Numbered from the stretch's first letter, positions 55,201-64,000 are shown. The stretch is 64,000 nt of DNA from BOG-932 sp965276835 (GCA_965276835.1 OZ255631.1:3472001-3536000), one strand, 5' to 3'. The notes: generated by a model not told the origin, from the sequence alone. Numbers and translations: made by a program.

Positions 55201-58150
55201 GGCATGCCAGCAGTTTTGGCTGCTCGCGACGATTCAAAAACGAAAATTGGCGCGAGGGCTTGCCCAGGCCGGAGGGGTCGCGGGCAAAATCGATCCCGAG
55301 GCTGATCTACCCAGACTCGTTGCCATGCAAGACCTTCTCAACCGCATCGACGTACTCGCATCGCGCGCCGCTGGCATTCCGGGATGGGCCGCTCTGGCGA
55401 CCAATGCCGATGCGATCGAGGCTGCGATCGCGCGGGCGGAGCGGCTCCGCATGGCTATTGCGGCGGAGGCTGACGGTCCCGAGAGCTTGGCCGCGCTCCG
55501 CCGTGCAGTCTCGTCACTCGTCGTGGACGCCAACGAGTTGCTTGCCAGTGACGGCTCAGTCGCTGGGGCGACCGCACGCCTTGAGCGAGCGCTCGCGGCA
55601 TACGATGCCGCGGCGGGCAAGTTTCGCGAGTTCACGCGTGGCGTCGATGCCCCAGGATTCGCGCTCCTCCGGGATCGCGCGGGCGCCGTCGTTGCGAACG
55701 CGCGACGCTTGCGTGACTGGACGAACTGGCGCCGAGCGCGAGAAGAAGCGATCGCCACTGGGCTAAAGCCGATAGTCGAGGCGCTCGAAATTGGACGCGC
55801 ACAGCCATCCCATTCGGTTCGCGTCTTCGAGCTTGCCTATGCCTATTGGTTCGCCTTTACACGCATGGACGACGAGCCACTCTTGAAGGCTTTCGCCGCG
55901 AATGAGCACATGGATCGGATTCAGCGTTTCCGCGAGGTTGAGGATCGCATGGGAGCGCTTGCCAGCCGCTACATCCGGGCAAAAATTTGCGGCTTAATCC
56001 CAGACAAGGCCGACGTCTCGAAGAGGGACGGCTATGGTGTCCTGAAACACCAGCTACAATTGCAGCGCGCGCATAAGCCGATCCGACAGCTCGCATCAGA
56101 AATGGGAGACGCCTTCACGCGGCTTGCGCCCTGTATGCTCATGAGCCCTCTCTCCATCGCCCAGTATCTACCGGCTCATCAAGCGTTGTTCGACCTCGTA
56201 ATTTTCGACGAGGCCTCGCAAATCACGCCCTGGGACGCTATCGGTGCGATGGCGCGGGGGAAGCAGGTTGTAATCGCGGGTGATCCCCGACAGATGCCGC
56301 CCTCAAATGACTTCCAGCGCGGTCCCGGCACTGCAGCCGACGGCGATGGGGACGGCACAGAGCGCGACCTCGACTCGATCATCGAGGAGTGCCTAGCAGC
56401 GGGCGTCCCACAACACAGCCTCGATTGGCATTACCGCAGCCGGCACGAAAGCCTGATCGCATTTTCCAACCATCGCTACTACGAGAGCAGGCTCGTTACC
56501 TTTCCCGCACCTGACACCCGACCAAGCGCTGTCTCTTGGGCGCGAGTGCCAGGCGTATGGGCAAGAGGCGGCGAGCGAACGAACCAGATCGAAGCCAAGG
56601 CTATTGTCGACGAGGCGGTGCGGCGCCTTCGCGACCCGGGGTTCGTGAACCGGTCGGGCCAGCCCCTCACGCTCGGCATTATCACGATGAATATAGAGCA
56701 GATGAGGCTGGTGGAGGACCTACTGGATCGAGCCCGGCGCGCTTACCCCGAGATCGAGTCCCATTTCGCGGACGACCGGCTAGAACCTGTCGTTGTCCGC
56801 AACCTCGAAACGGCACAGGGAGATGAGCGCGATGTCATCCTGCTGGGAGTTGGGTTCGGTCCGACAGATCCCGGCGGCAACACGATGTCTATGAACTTCG
56901 GCAAGCTTAACATGCCAGGCGGCTGGCGCAGGCTCAACGTCGCGATCACGCGGGCACGTACTGAGATGCGATTGTTTACCTCGTTCGACTCCGGAATGAT
57001 CGACCTCACCCGGAGCAGCCAGCAAGCAGTCGCCGACCTAAAACATTTCGTCGAGTATGCTGACCGTGGGCCGCGTTCCATTGCCGAAGCCAACCGTGGA
57101 TCGATGGGTGGTGCGGACTCGCCGTTTGAGGAAGCCGTCACCTTCGAACTCCGCCGTCGCGGTTGGACCGTCGTGCCGCAGGTGGGTGTGTCGCGCTTCC
57201 GAATAGACCTGGGCATCGTCCATCCAGACCGGCCGGGAGATTACTTGCTCGGTGTTGAGTGTGACGGCGCAACCTATCACAGCGCCGCAACGGCGCGCGA
57301 CCGGGATAAGGTAAGGGCGGCGATTCTGGAAGATCTCGGGTGGCGCTTGCTCCGCGTCTGGTCAACCGACTGGTGGACAGACAAGCAGCATGCCGCCGAC
57401 AGACTTCACGCTGCCATAGAGCAAATGCTTGAACAGGAGCGGGCCGCTCGAGTTGAGACAGAGGCTGCCACGAAGGCGAGGACAGAAATCACCGAAGAGC
57501 TCAACGCCATATTCGGCGGTGACTCGCATAATGAAGCCCGCGACGGGGACCTACTCGTCGTCGAGCGAATCGAAGCAGCGCCTCTGGCCCCAGTCGAACC
57601 CGAGTTTCAGCGCGATACGGACGATCACCGATTCCAACTCCTGTCGCGTTCCGATGGCCTCTATCGTTTTGCGAACTTTTCTTCCTTCGTGCTGTCAATT
57701 GAAGCGTCGCGATTCTACGATCCTGATTACAATCCAACATTAGCGGCGATGATTGCGCACGTGCTCGCCGAAGAAGCCCCGATCATAGAGACCCAGCTTG
57801 TGCAACGAATAGCTCGAGCGCACGGGTTTAAGCGGGCTGGCCCCATCATTCGTGACAGGGTCATGCTGCTGGTACGGAAGCGGCACCATCTTGCGGAAGA
57901 CAGCGGGCCTGAGCCATTCGCCTGGTTGGATGCCAGCTCGGCGACGATGGGCACTATCGCGCGCTTCCCGGCGGGAGAGGGGGACATTCGTCAAATCGAG
58001 GACATCTGTTTGGCTGAGCTGCGTGGGGCAGGAAGCTCGGACCCAGTCGAGATAGCCCGCAAGTTCGGCGTACGTCGATTGAGCGCCGCTGCGCGGGCGC
58101 GCATAGAGCGAGCGCTCACGCCAACTCAACCTCCCGACAACTCAGCGTGA
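52271..58150 (+). CDS. DUF4011 / SF1 helicase / Vsr-like nuclease / DUF3320 defence protein
   Basis: This is a 1,959-aa multidomain protein. Residues ~150-265 resemble a transglutaminase-like fold (ATCLDTALLFAAALEQAGL ... KGHAFAGVWL). DUF4011 begins at about 370 (RIRQWQRKLLNLTTSNRLLHL). Walker A is LDGPPGCGKSQT at about 682. Walker B is LVIFDEASQITPWDAIG at about 1312, followed by GDPRQMPPS and the helicase end VAITRARTEMRLF. At about 1617-1720 lies an MTES_1575/Vsr-like endonuclease (FEEAVTFELRRRGWTVVPQVG, RIDLGIVHP, GVECDGATYH). DUF3320 follows at about 1815-1890. The layout matches, from memory, the helicase-Vsr proteins reported as anti-phage (Hhe). It probably degrades foreign DNA. Confidence 0.9.
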   Translation: MNFAIDAIIASKVGFASHQNAVPIIRELKISLAGEQSVERCQLTLVSDPPFVQAKTWRIDRISPGDELVVTDREIQLNATLLGSLSESLTGTVTLTLTSEDGTELAQTASPIELLAHNEWGGLSSMAELLPAFVMPNDPAVDRVLKAASEALRSAGKPGELDGYKSKDRSRVWQVASAIWSAVAGLRLSYALPPASFERAGQKVRTPGAILEGRVATCLDTALLFAAALEQAGLNPLLVLTKGHAFAGVWLQPVEFSSLLTDEAAALRRRFDLDDLLIFETTLATNEPPGSLTQAIAAARRQIAEEADGSFEMAVDIRRARMLRIRPLGVAVVPHKPEERGTTSAEGLEEAPLLPAFDVEIEEEAVTSADRIRQWQRKLLNLTTSNRLLHLPDSAKVLRLHCPDPGALEDLLASGKRVRIAAMPDLEAGGRDEVLYERQTQASLREEVARQALERGEALSTLAKDKLDAVLIELFRKARTDMEEGGANTLYLALGFLKWKKSASEEKIYRAPLILLPVKLERKSALSGVVMMHHEDEPRFNLTLLELLRQDFELSVPGLDGELPKDDQGIDVASIWRVMRSAVREIPGFEVVPEVVLGTFSFAKYLMWKDLVDRADRLKESPLVRHLIERDGEGFEDSARFPRPEELDETVGPAEVFTPLPADSSQLAAVIASARGHTFVLDGPPGCGKSQTIANIIAHNLAIGRRVLFVAEKKAALDVVQRRLADKGLGPFCLELHSAKATKVAVLKQLDQAWSTRDALSADEWEREAIEARSLRDGLNDLVRLLHRPEPNGWTIQKAIGHVVREDTDNVPRLSWAAGTRHDAADMARFRDVARRLGLARTDVTDLPPEIDGVAATEWSNAWQEGVVASAAAIPSVLDALNQAAESMRAATSLPLPAEERQALGRLLALVHVLLDLHGHDLRFAFSPSMQDQVVAVREAMTLVDRYRAEEAALSARYAPEAVRRIDVRGIQATWTEACQQFWLLATIQKRKLARGLAQAGGVAGKIDPEADLPRLVAMQDLLNRIDVLASRAAGIPGWAALATNADAIEAAIARAERLRMAIAAEADGPESLAALRRAVSSLVVDANELLASDGSVAGATARLERALAAYDAAAGKFREFTRGVDAPGFALLRDRAGAVVANARRLRDWTNWRRAREEAIATGLKPIVEALEIGRAQPSHSVRVFELAYAYWFAFTRMDDEPLLKAFAANEHMDRIQRFREVEDRMGALASRYIRAKICGLIPDKADVSKRDGYGVLKHQLQLQRAHKPIRQLASEMGDAFTRLAPCMLMSPLSIAQYLPAHQALFDLVIFDEASQITPWDAIGAMARGKQVVIAGDPRQMPPSNDFQRGPGTAADGDGDGTERDLDSIIEECLAAGVPQHSLDWHYRSRHESLIAFSNHRYYESRLVTFPAPDTRPSAVSWARVPGVWARGGERTNQIEAKAIVDEAVRRLRDPGFVNRSGQPLTLGIITMNIEQMRLVEDLLDRARRAYPEIESHFADDRLEPVVVRNLETAQGDERDVILLGVGFGPTDPGGNTMSMNFGKLNMPGGWRRLNVAITRARTEMRLFTSFDSGMIDLTRSSQQAVADLKHFVEYADRGPRSIAEANRGSMGGADSPFEEAVTFELRRRGWTVVPQVGVSRFRIDLGIVHPDRPGDYLLGVECDGATYHSAATARDRDKVRAAILEDLGWRLLRVWSTDWWTDKQHAADRLHAAIEQMLEQERAARVETEAATKARTEITEELNAIFGGDSHNEARDGDLLVVERIEAAPLAPVEPEFQRDTDDHRFQLLSRSDGLYRFANFSSFVLSIEASRFYDPDYNPTLAAMIAHVLAEEAPIIETQLVQRIARAHGFKRAGPIIRDRVMLLVRKRHHLAEDSGPEPFAWLDASSATMGTIARFPAGEGDIRQIEDICLAELRGAGSSDPVEIARKFGVRRLSAAARARIERALTPTQPPDNSA

Positions 58151-58190
58151 ACCGATCATATCGCCATACAAGCGCACTGGAGAGGCAACA

Positions 58191-59447
58191 GTGACCAGCT
58201 TTCGATTTCTCCATGCCGCAGACATCCACCTCGACAGCCCGCTTCACGGGCTCGCTCGATACGAGGGGGTTCCGGCAGACGAGGTCCGCGGTGCCACCCG
58301 CGCTGCGTTCGACAATCTCATCCAGCACGCGCTCGACGAGAAGGTGGACTTTGTCGTCATCGCGGGCGACCTCTTTGACGGCGACTGGAAGGATATGGGG
58401 ACCGGCCTCTACTTCGCGAGCGCTATGGGGCGACTTGGCAAGTCGGGAATACCTATATTCGTCCTCGCAGGAAATCACGACGCGGCATCTGTACTGACGC
58501 GGAGCGTGCCTTGGCCCCCCAATGTGCGTCAGTTCGGAAGCCGCAAGCCCGAGACCCATCGTCTGGAAGAGCTCGGTGTGGCCGTCCACGGGCATAGCTT
58601 CGCCACCGCCGCGATCACCGAGAACCTCGTACTCGCCTATCCGGAGGCTGACGAAAATCTGTTCAATATAGGGGTATTGCACACGGCTCTCGCGGGACGG
58701 GAGGGGCATGCGAACTACGCGCCATGCGATATCGATGATCTAAGAGCGAAGCATTACGACTACTGGGCACTCGGCCACGTACACAAATTCGAGATCGCTT
58801 GCACCGACCCGTACGTGGTGTTCCCAGGGAACATTCAGGGGCGGAGCGTCCGCGAGGTCGGCGCCAAAGGCGCTGTTATGGTCGAGGTTGTGGATCGGGA
58901 GGTCGTGTCGGTCAGCTCGGTGGAGCTCGATGTGATCCGGTGGGCTGTTGTCGAGGTCGATTGCTCCGGCGCCCGCCCAGACGAGATCCAGTCGCTGCTG
59001 CGCGATGCGCTTGCCCACGCGCACGCTGGGAACGCGGGTGGACGTCCGATGGTCGTCCGGGTGGTGCTGTCTGGGAAGAGCGACGACCCATCGGGCCTGC
59101 GCGATCGGGAGATCGCGCTACGAGACGACGCGCGGGCGCTCGCCGCCTCCGTCTCGCCGGATCTATGGATCGAGAAGGTCAAGGTGCGACTGAGCGAACC
59201 GAAGGTCGAGAAGACGCTTCAGGGGGCGGACGACCTGTCGTCATTAATCGGAGAGGCCGTAGGTAGCCAGGAGCTCGTCGAGGCACTGAGCGAGGACCTC
59301 GCACCCTTCATCTCGTCTGCGAAGGCATCCATCGGTGAGGCGGATGAGGCAGATGAGATGCGGCGTGCGGCCAACGCCGGCGAATGGACACGCATTCTTG
59401 AAGAAGCGGTCATGGCGCTCCGCTCCCGCTTGGTGGGAGAGTCCTGA
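58191..59447 (+). CDS. SbcD/YhaO-like metallophosphoesterase
   Basis: This 418-aa protein starts at GTG 58191 with GGAGAGG upstream. All calcineurin-type nuclease motifs are present: DIHLDS, GDLFDG, GNHD, LHTALAG and ALGHVHKFE. The last ~180 residues are a capping and partner-binding region. It is the Mre11/SbcD-type nuclease of a pair with the next gene. Its order and overlap with a YhaN-like gene recall the yhaO-yhaN pair of Bacillus. It likely processes DNA ends with its ATPase partner. Confidence 0.92.
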   Translation: MTSFRFLHAADIHLDSPLHGLARYEGVPADEVRGATRAAFDNLIQHALDEKVDFVVIAGDLFDGDWKDMGTGLYFASAMGRLGKSGIPIFVLAGNHDAASVLTRSVPWPPNVRQFGSRKPETHRLEELGVAVHGHSFATAAITENLVLAYPEADENLFNIGVLHTALAGREGHANYAPCDIDDLRAKHYDYWALGHVHKFEIACTDPYVVFPGNIQGRSVREVGAKGAVMVEVVDREVVSVSSVELDVIRWAVVEVDCSGARPDEIQSLLRDALAHAHAGNAGGRPMVVRVVLSGKSDDPSGLRDREIALRDDARALAASVSPDLWIEKVKVRLSEPKVEKTLQGADDLSSLIGEAVGSQELVEALSEDLAPFISSAKASIGEADEADEMRRAANAGEWTRILEEAVMALRSRLVGES

Positions 59448-59448
59448 G

Positions 59449-62400
59449 ATGCGCTTCTCGAAACTCTCGCTCGAGCGGTACGGCCGCTTCGAAGACTGTG
59501 ATCTAGAGTTCCGCGATACGCAGCCCGACCTGCACGTCGTCTACGGACCCAATGAGGCCGGCAAGACGACCTCCCTTGCCGCCGTGTCGGACCTGCTGTT
59601 CGGGTTTCCAGCGAGGTCTGCCTACAACTTCCGCTTCGACTACCCACTGCTTCGGGTGGGCGCGATCCTTGAAGAGGATGGCCGCCTCTTGGCTTGCCGA
59701 CGGCGGAAGGCGGGCGGCTCGACACTTGTCGACGCAAACGATCTGCCGATCGACGAGGGCGGGTTGCTTAGTATGCTCAAGGGTCAGTCGCGGGACACCT
59801 TCCGACTTTCGTTCAGCCTTGACCAGGACGGCCTGCGGCGCGGCGGACGCGCCATGGTCGAGGCGAAAAACGACGTCGGGCAGACCCTATTTGCTGCCGG
59901 TTCCGGTTTGACGGGCATCTCAGACGAGTTGAAGTGCATCGAGGATGAGGCCGATGCGATCTGGGGTAAGCGAGCGAAGGCGAGCCGGACATATACGCAG
60001 GCGGAGCGGGAACTCGAGGCAAGCGTGCGAACCATTCGTGACGAGGGCCTAAAGCCGAAAGCTTGGACCGACGCGAAGAAAGTGCTGGAAACGGCGAAGG
60101 CGAAACTCGACGAGCTCGAGGAGCAGCGGGACGCACTCCAGTTAGAGAGCCGCAGGGCTGAGAGGATTCGGCGCATCGCCGGCGGCGTACGGTTACGCAC
60201 GGATCTGCTGCAACGGATTGAAGAGGGCGCCGGTACGGTGGAGCTCGCCCCACAGGTGGAGACGGCAGCCGAGACCGCGATGGCTGACGCCCAGGCAGCG
60301 ACACGCGCTCGCGCAGCGGCCGAGAAACTGCATGCCGAGGTGGAGGAGCGGGCATCGGAGCTCGTCGCCGATCCTTCGGTCCTCGACGAAGCGGTCGCCA
60401 TCGAACAGCTCTTCGCCGACTCCGGTGCCGTCGCGAAGGCGGCGCGGGATCTCGTTCGGCTAGAAGGCGAGAGGACAGCGGCCGATGCAAACCTGAAGCG
60501 CCTTCGCGAACGAGCCGGCATAGACGGCGGCGCAACGCTTAGCAGCGCGACCGTCGCGAAACTTCGGGAGCTCGCCCGATCCCATGCAGAGGGCGCGTCG
60601 GCGCTCCGGCAGATCGCGAAGACTGAAGCCGATCTAGAGGCCCGGCGTAAGCCGCTTGCGGATAAGCTCAATGGCGAGAAGGTTGACGAAGGGCTGGCTG
60701 ACCTCGTCTTCGCGGTTGATGAAGCACGGAAACTGGGCGCCGACGCCGACGCTCGCTGCAGCAAGGCACGAAAGCTGGCGAACGACGCAAGGGGAGAGGT
60801 GGAGACCGCGGTTGCTCGGCTGAAACCTTGGTTCGGCTCCATCGATGACCTGCGTACATTGCCCATCATCGGGTCCGCCGAGATAGAGGACGTGAAAGGC
60901 GCCTGGGCTTATCAGCGGTCTGCGATTGAACGCGACGAGGACGAGGCCCGGCGCCTGGACGACGAGGCAGCGAAGTTGCGACTGCAGATTGCAGGTCTGA
61001 CCACAGGCGCAGCCATCTCCGAGGAGGAGTTGGTCGAGAGCCGGCGTCTTCGGGACGAAAACTGGACTCCACTGCGCGCGCACATTCTGGACGCAAAGCC
61101 GCTCGACGACGCAAGCCGCGCCACTCTCACTTTCGAAGGGGCGATGGCATCCACCGACGGCCTCGCCGACAGACGGTTCGCCCTAGCCGACGCATCCGGT
61201 CGCTTGGCGACCCTTGAGACAGCGCTCGCCGCCCGCGAACTCGAGACCGGTCAGGCGCGCGGCCGGAGTAAGCACGCAGCGGACCGGTTCGCGGAGCTTA
61301 GGCGTGACTGGGAGGCGCGACTAGAATCGCTAGCGCTACCCAACTTTGAGCCCATCCAGCTCAAGACGTGGCTGGAGGGCCGGGACAACGCGATTGAAGC
61401 GGAGGAGGAGCACGTCCGCCTCGCAGGGGAAGCCGACGAGCTCGAAAGCCGCCGGACCACCGTCGTAAAGGATCTTCGCGCCAGGCTCGGCGAACTGGCT
61501 CCCAACGACAACGACACGCTTGCCTACATTCTAGCCAAGGCGGAACGGGCGAGGAGCGACAGCGAGGAGCGGGACGAGCAGTTACGCCTCGACCGTGAGA
61601 ACTGTCGCCAGCTTGGGGACGACATCGCCGCGCAGATGAGAAGCCGAAAGTCCGTCGAGGCAGACGCCAAGACCTACATCGAGCAGTGGGAACAGGCCCT
61701 GGCCGGCTCCGGTATCATTCTCGATATCGCGTCCGCAGATGCACGGCTTGCGCTGATAGATGATGTTCGGCAAGCGGAGGAGAAGTTGGAAGAGCTCTCT
61801 GGACGGATCGACGGAATCAAGCGTGACGCCCAGCGCTTCGGCGAAGACTTGAAGGAGGTGGTGGACCGGCTGGATGTCGTCACGACAGTTGAGTCAGATA
61901 TCCTTCCGACCCTCCGCGCTAGGCTGGAGAAGGGCCAGACCACCAAGCGTCTTCTTGATGAGATTGAGAAAGACAAGTCGAAACGCCAAGCGGAAGCTCA
62001 CGAGGCCGGAGCCGAATACGACGCAGCCATGGCAGTTATCACTCCACTGCTGACGGAGACCGCGGCGGCTGACGTGTCCGAGTTGTCGCTGGCGATAGAG
62101 CGGTCGCGCAGCATACGTGATACGCGAAGGTCGCTAGCCGACGTCGAAACCGAAATCGTCCGCGGTGGAGACGGCCTGCCACTCGACGATCTTGTTGACA
62201 TGGTAGTCGAGAGCGACAGCGACCAGCTATCCTCCCGTACGGAAATCATCGGCCGCGAACTGCAGCAACTGAACGCCGACATATCCGAAGCAGCTAAATC
62301 TCACGGCGATGCCAGCCGTATATTCGCCGACCTTGAGGACGCGCCCGGTGCCGCCGCCGATGCCGCTTCGGACGCGGAACAGGCTCGAGCAGAGATGGCA

Positions 62401-62895
62401 GTGCAGGCCGAGGCATACATTTTGAAACGCGCGCAGGCGCTGACCTTGAGGTGGGCGATAGAGCAATATCGCGAGCGGCACCAGGATCCCCTTCTTGTCC
62501 GGGCTAGCGAGCTCTTCTCGACGCTGACGTTGGGTCGCTACAGCGCGCTTAGGGTGGAGCTCGACGATTCCACGCCCCACCTTATTGGGATCTCGAACGA
62601 TGGCCGCGCAGCCGTCGAGGTCGACGCAATGAGCGAGGGGACTACCGATCAGCTCTTCCTCGCGCTACGGCTGGCGGCAGTGGAGCAGTCGATCAGTGCC
62701 GGTATCCGACTACCCTTCCTAGCCGATGACCTCTTCGTCAATTTCGACGACGAGCGCGCGGAGGCCGGCTTCCGAGTTTTGGCTGCCCTTGCGCAGAAGA
62801 CCCAGGTGCTGTTTTTCACTCACCATCCGCATCTGGCGGCGATCGCGCGATCCGTTGTCGGGGACAATACCTACTCCGAATGCGCGCTGATCTGA
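59449..62895 (+). CDS. SbcC/YhaN-like AAA ATPase
   Basis: The ATG at 59449, one base after the SbcD-like stop, gives a 1,148-aa protein. Walker A is VYGPNEAGKTT at about 31-41. A very long coiled coil occupies ~200-1000. The ABC-type signature and Walker B are at the end (MSEGTTDQLFLALRLAAVEQ, LPFLADDLFVNFDDERA, FTHHPHL). This is the YhaN type, an SMC/Rad50-like ATPase. With the previous gene it should form a DNA-end-processing complex. It lies downstream of the helicase-nuclease gene in one plus-strand operon. Confidence 0.92.
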   Translation: MRFSKLSLERYGRFEDCDLEFRDTQPDLHVVYGPNEAGKTTSLAAVSDLLFGFPARSAYNFRFDYPLLRVGAILEEDGRLLACRRRKAGGSTLVDANDLPIDEGGLLSMLKGQSRDTFRLSFSLDQDGLRRGGRAMVEAKNDVGQTLFAAGSGLTGISDELKCIEDEADAIWGKRAKASRTYTQAERELEASVRTIRDEGLKPKAWTDAKKVLETAKAKLDELEEQRDALQLESRRAERIRRIAGGVRLRTDLLQRIEEGAGTVELAPQVETAAETAMADAQAATRARAAAEKLHAEVEERASELVADPSVLDEAVAIEQLFADSGAVAKAARDLVRLEGERTAADANLKRLRERAGIDGGATLSSATVAKLRELARSHAEGASALRQIAKTEADLEARRKPLADKLNGEKVDEGLADLVFAVDEARKLGADADARCSKARKLANDARGEVETAVARLKPWFGSIDDLRTLPIIGSAEIEDVKGAWAYQRSAIERDEDEARRLDDEAAKLRLQIAGLTTGAAISEEELVESRRLRDENWTPLRAHILDAKPLDDASRATLTFEGAMASTDGLADRRFALADASGRLATLETALAARELETGQARGRSKHAADRFAELRRDWEARLESLALPNFEPIQLKTWLEGRDNAIEAEEEHVRLAGEADELESRRTTVVKDLRARLGELAPNDNDTLAYILAKAERARSDSEERDEQLRLDRENCRQLGDDIAAQMRSRKSVEADAKTYIEQWEQALAGSGIILDIASADARLALIDDVRQAEEKLEELSGRIDGIKRDAQRFGEDLKEVVDRLDVVTTVESDILPTLRARLEKGQTTKRLLDEIEKDKSKRQAEAHEAGAEYDAAMAVITPLLTETAAADVSELSLAIERSRSIRDTRRSLADVETEIVRGGDGLPLDDLVDMVVESDSDQLSSRTEIIGRELQQLNADISEAAKSHGDASRIFADLEDAPGAAADAASDAEQARAEMAVQAEAYILKRAQALTLRWAIEQYRERHQDPLLVRASELFSTLTLGRYSALRVELDDSTPHLIGISNDGRAAVEVDAMSEGTTDQLFLALRLAAVEQSISAGIRLPFLADDLFVNFDDERAEAGFRVLAALAQKTQVLFFTHHPHLAAIARSVVGDNTYSECALI

Positions 62896-63042
62896 AACCA
62901 AATGGCAACAACGCGTTACCCGACTGGATCGGCCTACCCGCAGAACTAACCTTTGCTCGATCATGGGTGTTCGCCTCTGCGCGCCGGACACATACCTCAC
63001 ACGACGCACATTGACGACAACGCTCGTAGCGAAGACCCGAGG
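62896..63042. other. Short intergenic region after the YhaN-like gene
   Basis: I see no gene, repeat or clear terminator in this stretch. Confidence 0.3.
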
Positions 63043-63287
63043 TCAGGCCGAGATTGCAACAAGACCTGCGAAATGGTCGGGGGAAACAGCCTCGATCATC
63101 TCAAGCAGAAACTTGGTATTCTTTTGGGTTTCCGCGACCAGCGCAAGGTCAAAACCGCGGCAACTTCGGTTCGTTGCTCCTCTAATCAGGCGGCGCGCTA
63201 CCTCCGTGTCGCCTATAGGCCAGCCAGTGCTGCCTCGGCATCAAGCTGCCTTACGGCAACGATGGCGTCCTCCAGGAGTCCTGACAT
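63043..63287 (-). pseudogene. Decayed small gene between the defence operon and kfrA-like gene
   Basis: From ATG 63287 the minus strand reads MSGLLEDAIVAVRQLDAEAALAGL and then hits a stop. In another frame the text continues coherently as GDTEVARRLIRGATNRSCRGFDLALVAETQKNTKFLLEMIEAVSPDHFAG until a stop at 63045. This fits a ~80-aa gene with a frameshift near 63,215. No family is recognised. Confidence 0.5.
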
Positions 63288-63353
63288 GCTGGTCATTAGC
63301 GAAGGAGTTCAGACCTGCGTGCGGCCAAAGCATTTGTTGCCTCGGCCGGGACT

Positions 63354-63962
63354 TTATATCTTCTCGTTTGGCGCCGCCTTTTGAGACGCGGCCACCACTG
63401 CCGCCAACTCGGCCATCTGGTCGCGCATCGAGGTTTCAAACTCGTGATGCTGGGTGGTTGAGGCTTTCAGGTTTTCAGTTAATGTATCGAGTTGGCGGCG
63501 CAGAACATCCCGCTCGACCTTGACCAGTTCCCGCTCGGTTTCTGAGGCGGTCAGTTTTTGAAGTAAACCCTTCACCTCGCCTTCGACGGCCTCCAGCTCG
63601 TCCAGCCGCGCTCGCAGTTCATCAGCGGCTTCCGCTAGAGCGACATTCTCCCTTTCAACCATAGCCTTATCTTCGGCCATAGTTTGACGATGTTGGTCCA
63701 AAGCTTCGCCTGCTGCCTTCTGCGCAATCGCCCACACCTGCGCAACAATCTCGCCGACCCGCTCAGACAATTCAGCGGGTACTGGCTCGCTCGCGCCCAT
63801 CGGCTCCTCGCCACCCTTGCGCGCCCATTCGCGCATTGCGGCGGAGATTGTGCTGAACGAACCGCCTCCCACCCGCGCTCGTACCAGCGCCAGCGTCGGC
63901 TTCTGCCCACCCGCATCGATGGCGCTAGCGGCGGACCAAATCTGCTCTTTTGTAACGGCCAT
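63354..63962 (-). CDS. KfrA-type DNA-binding protein
   Basis: The start is ATG 63962 (MAVTKEQIWSAASAIDAGGQKPTLALVRARVG), with an in-frame ATG five codons earlier. The N-terminus matches the KfrA_N helix-turn-helix domain (TLALVRARVGGGSFSTISAAMREWARKG). The rest is an alpha-helical coiled coil (RENVALAEAADELRARLDELEAVEGEVKGLLQKL). KfrA proteins are plasmid- or island-borne regulators and nucleoid-like factors. Its presence supports a mobile origin for the right part of the window. Confidence 0.88.
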   Translation of the reverse strand: MAVTKEQIWSAASAIDAGGQKPTLALVRARVGGGSFSTISAAMREWARKGGEEPMGASEPVPAELSERVGEIVAQVWAIAQKAAGEALDQHRQTMAEDKAMVERENVALAEAADELRARLDELEAVEGEVKGLLQKLTASETERELVKVERDVLRRQLDTLTENLKASTTQHHEFETSMRDQMAELAAVVAASQKAAPNEKI

Positions 63963-64000
63963 CGTTGATACTCGCATTGTATGTAGCGAATGTATTTGTA

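Noticed and set aside
62963..63523. Plus-strand 186-aa frame before the kfrA-like gene
   Set aside because: The minus strand in the same stretch carries better coding sequence (a broken gene and the KfrA C-terminus).

Overview
The window looks like part of a GC-rich alphaproteobacterial chromosome, most likely from Sphingomonadales or Acetobacteraceae. The evidence is codon usage, a two-partner-secretion cluster with its own TonB-ExbB-ExbD set, an OmpA-tailed TonB-dependent receptor, and tRNA-Gly(UCC). The exact genus cannot be read from the sequence. There are no rRNA genes and no CRISPR array.

Positions 1-15,200 hold a minus-strand surface-secretion cluster. In transcription order it contains a small secreted protein (apparently frameshifted), a TpsB/FhaC-type outer-membrane transporter, a DUF2341-LamG-ExbB fusion, ExbD, TonB, a putative porin and a periplasmic coiled-coil protein. 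These are followed by a PstS-like phosphate-binding protein, a terminator, and a giant filamentous-haemagglutinin-type exoprotein (TpsA) that runs off the left edge. A 1-Cys peroxiredoxin (15.3-15.9 kb) and a secreted lipase-like hydrolase (16.3-17.6 kb) follow.

Positions 17,600-31,000 are an envelope and efflux region. It holds a decayed TonB-dependent receptor remnant, then TonB plus an unusual TonB-dependent receptor with a C-terminal OmpA domain. Divergent from these is a secreted YncE-type beta-propeller. An OmpR-type two-component system is divergent from a tripartite RND efflux operon (outer-membrane lipoprotein, adaptor, permease). At 31.7-32.6 kb an ArsR-type repressor and an AHSA1/SRPBCC protein form a tiny operon behind a consensus promoter that appears to give leaderless mRNA.

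From 32,837 to the right edge the window looks like a genomic island. A 46-bp 3' tRNA-Gly fragment (minus strand) is followed by small accessory genes associated with a repeated ~20-bp motif. Next comes a module of three large tyrosine-recombinase-like proteins plus a small coiled-coil partner, then an intact variant tRNA-Gly(UCC) gene at 41,663.

Beyond the tRNA lie two divergent putative defence operons. The left one (minus, 51.75 to 41.8 kb) carries a type III-like restriction enzyme and methyltransferase, two uncharacterised small proteins, a PD-(D/E)XK-like protein, another small protein and a RelE-like/UvrD helicase fusion. The right one (plus, 52.3-62.9 kb) carries a 1,959-aa DUF4011/SF1-helicase/Vsr-like-nuclease/DUF3320 protein followed by a YhaO/SbcD-like phosphoesterase and a YhaN/SbcC-like ATPase. 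A decayed small gene and a KfrA-type DNA-binding protein close the window. The most interesting candidates for new biology are these two operons next to the recombinase module and tRNA-Gly sites.
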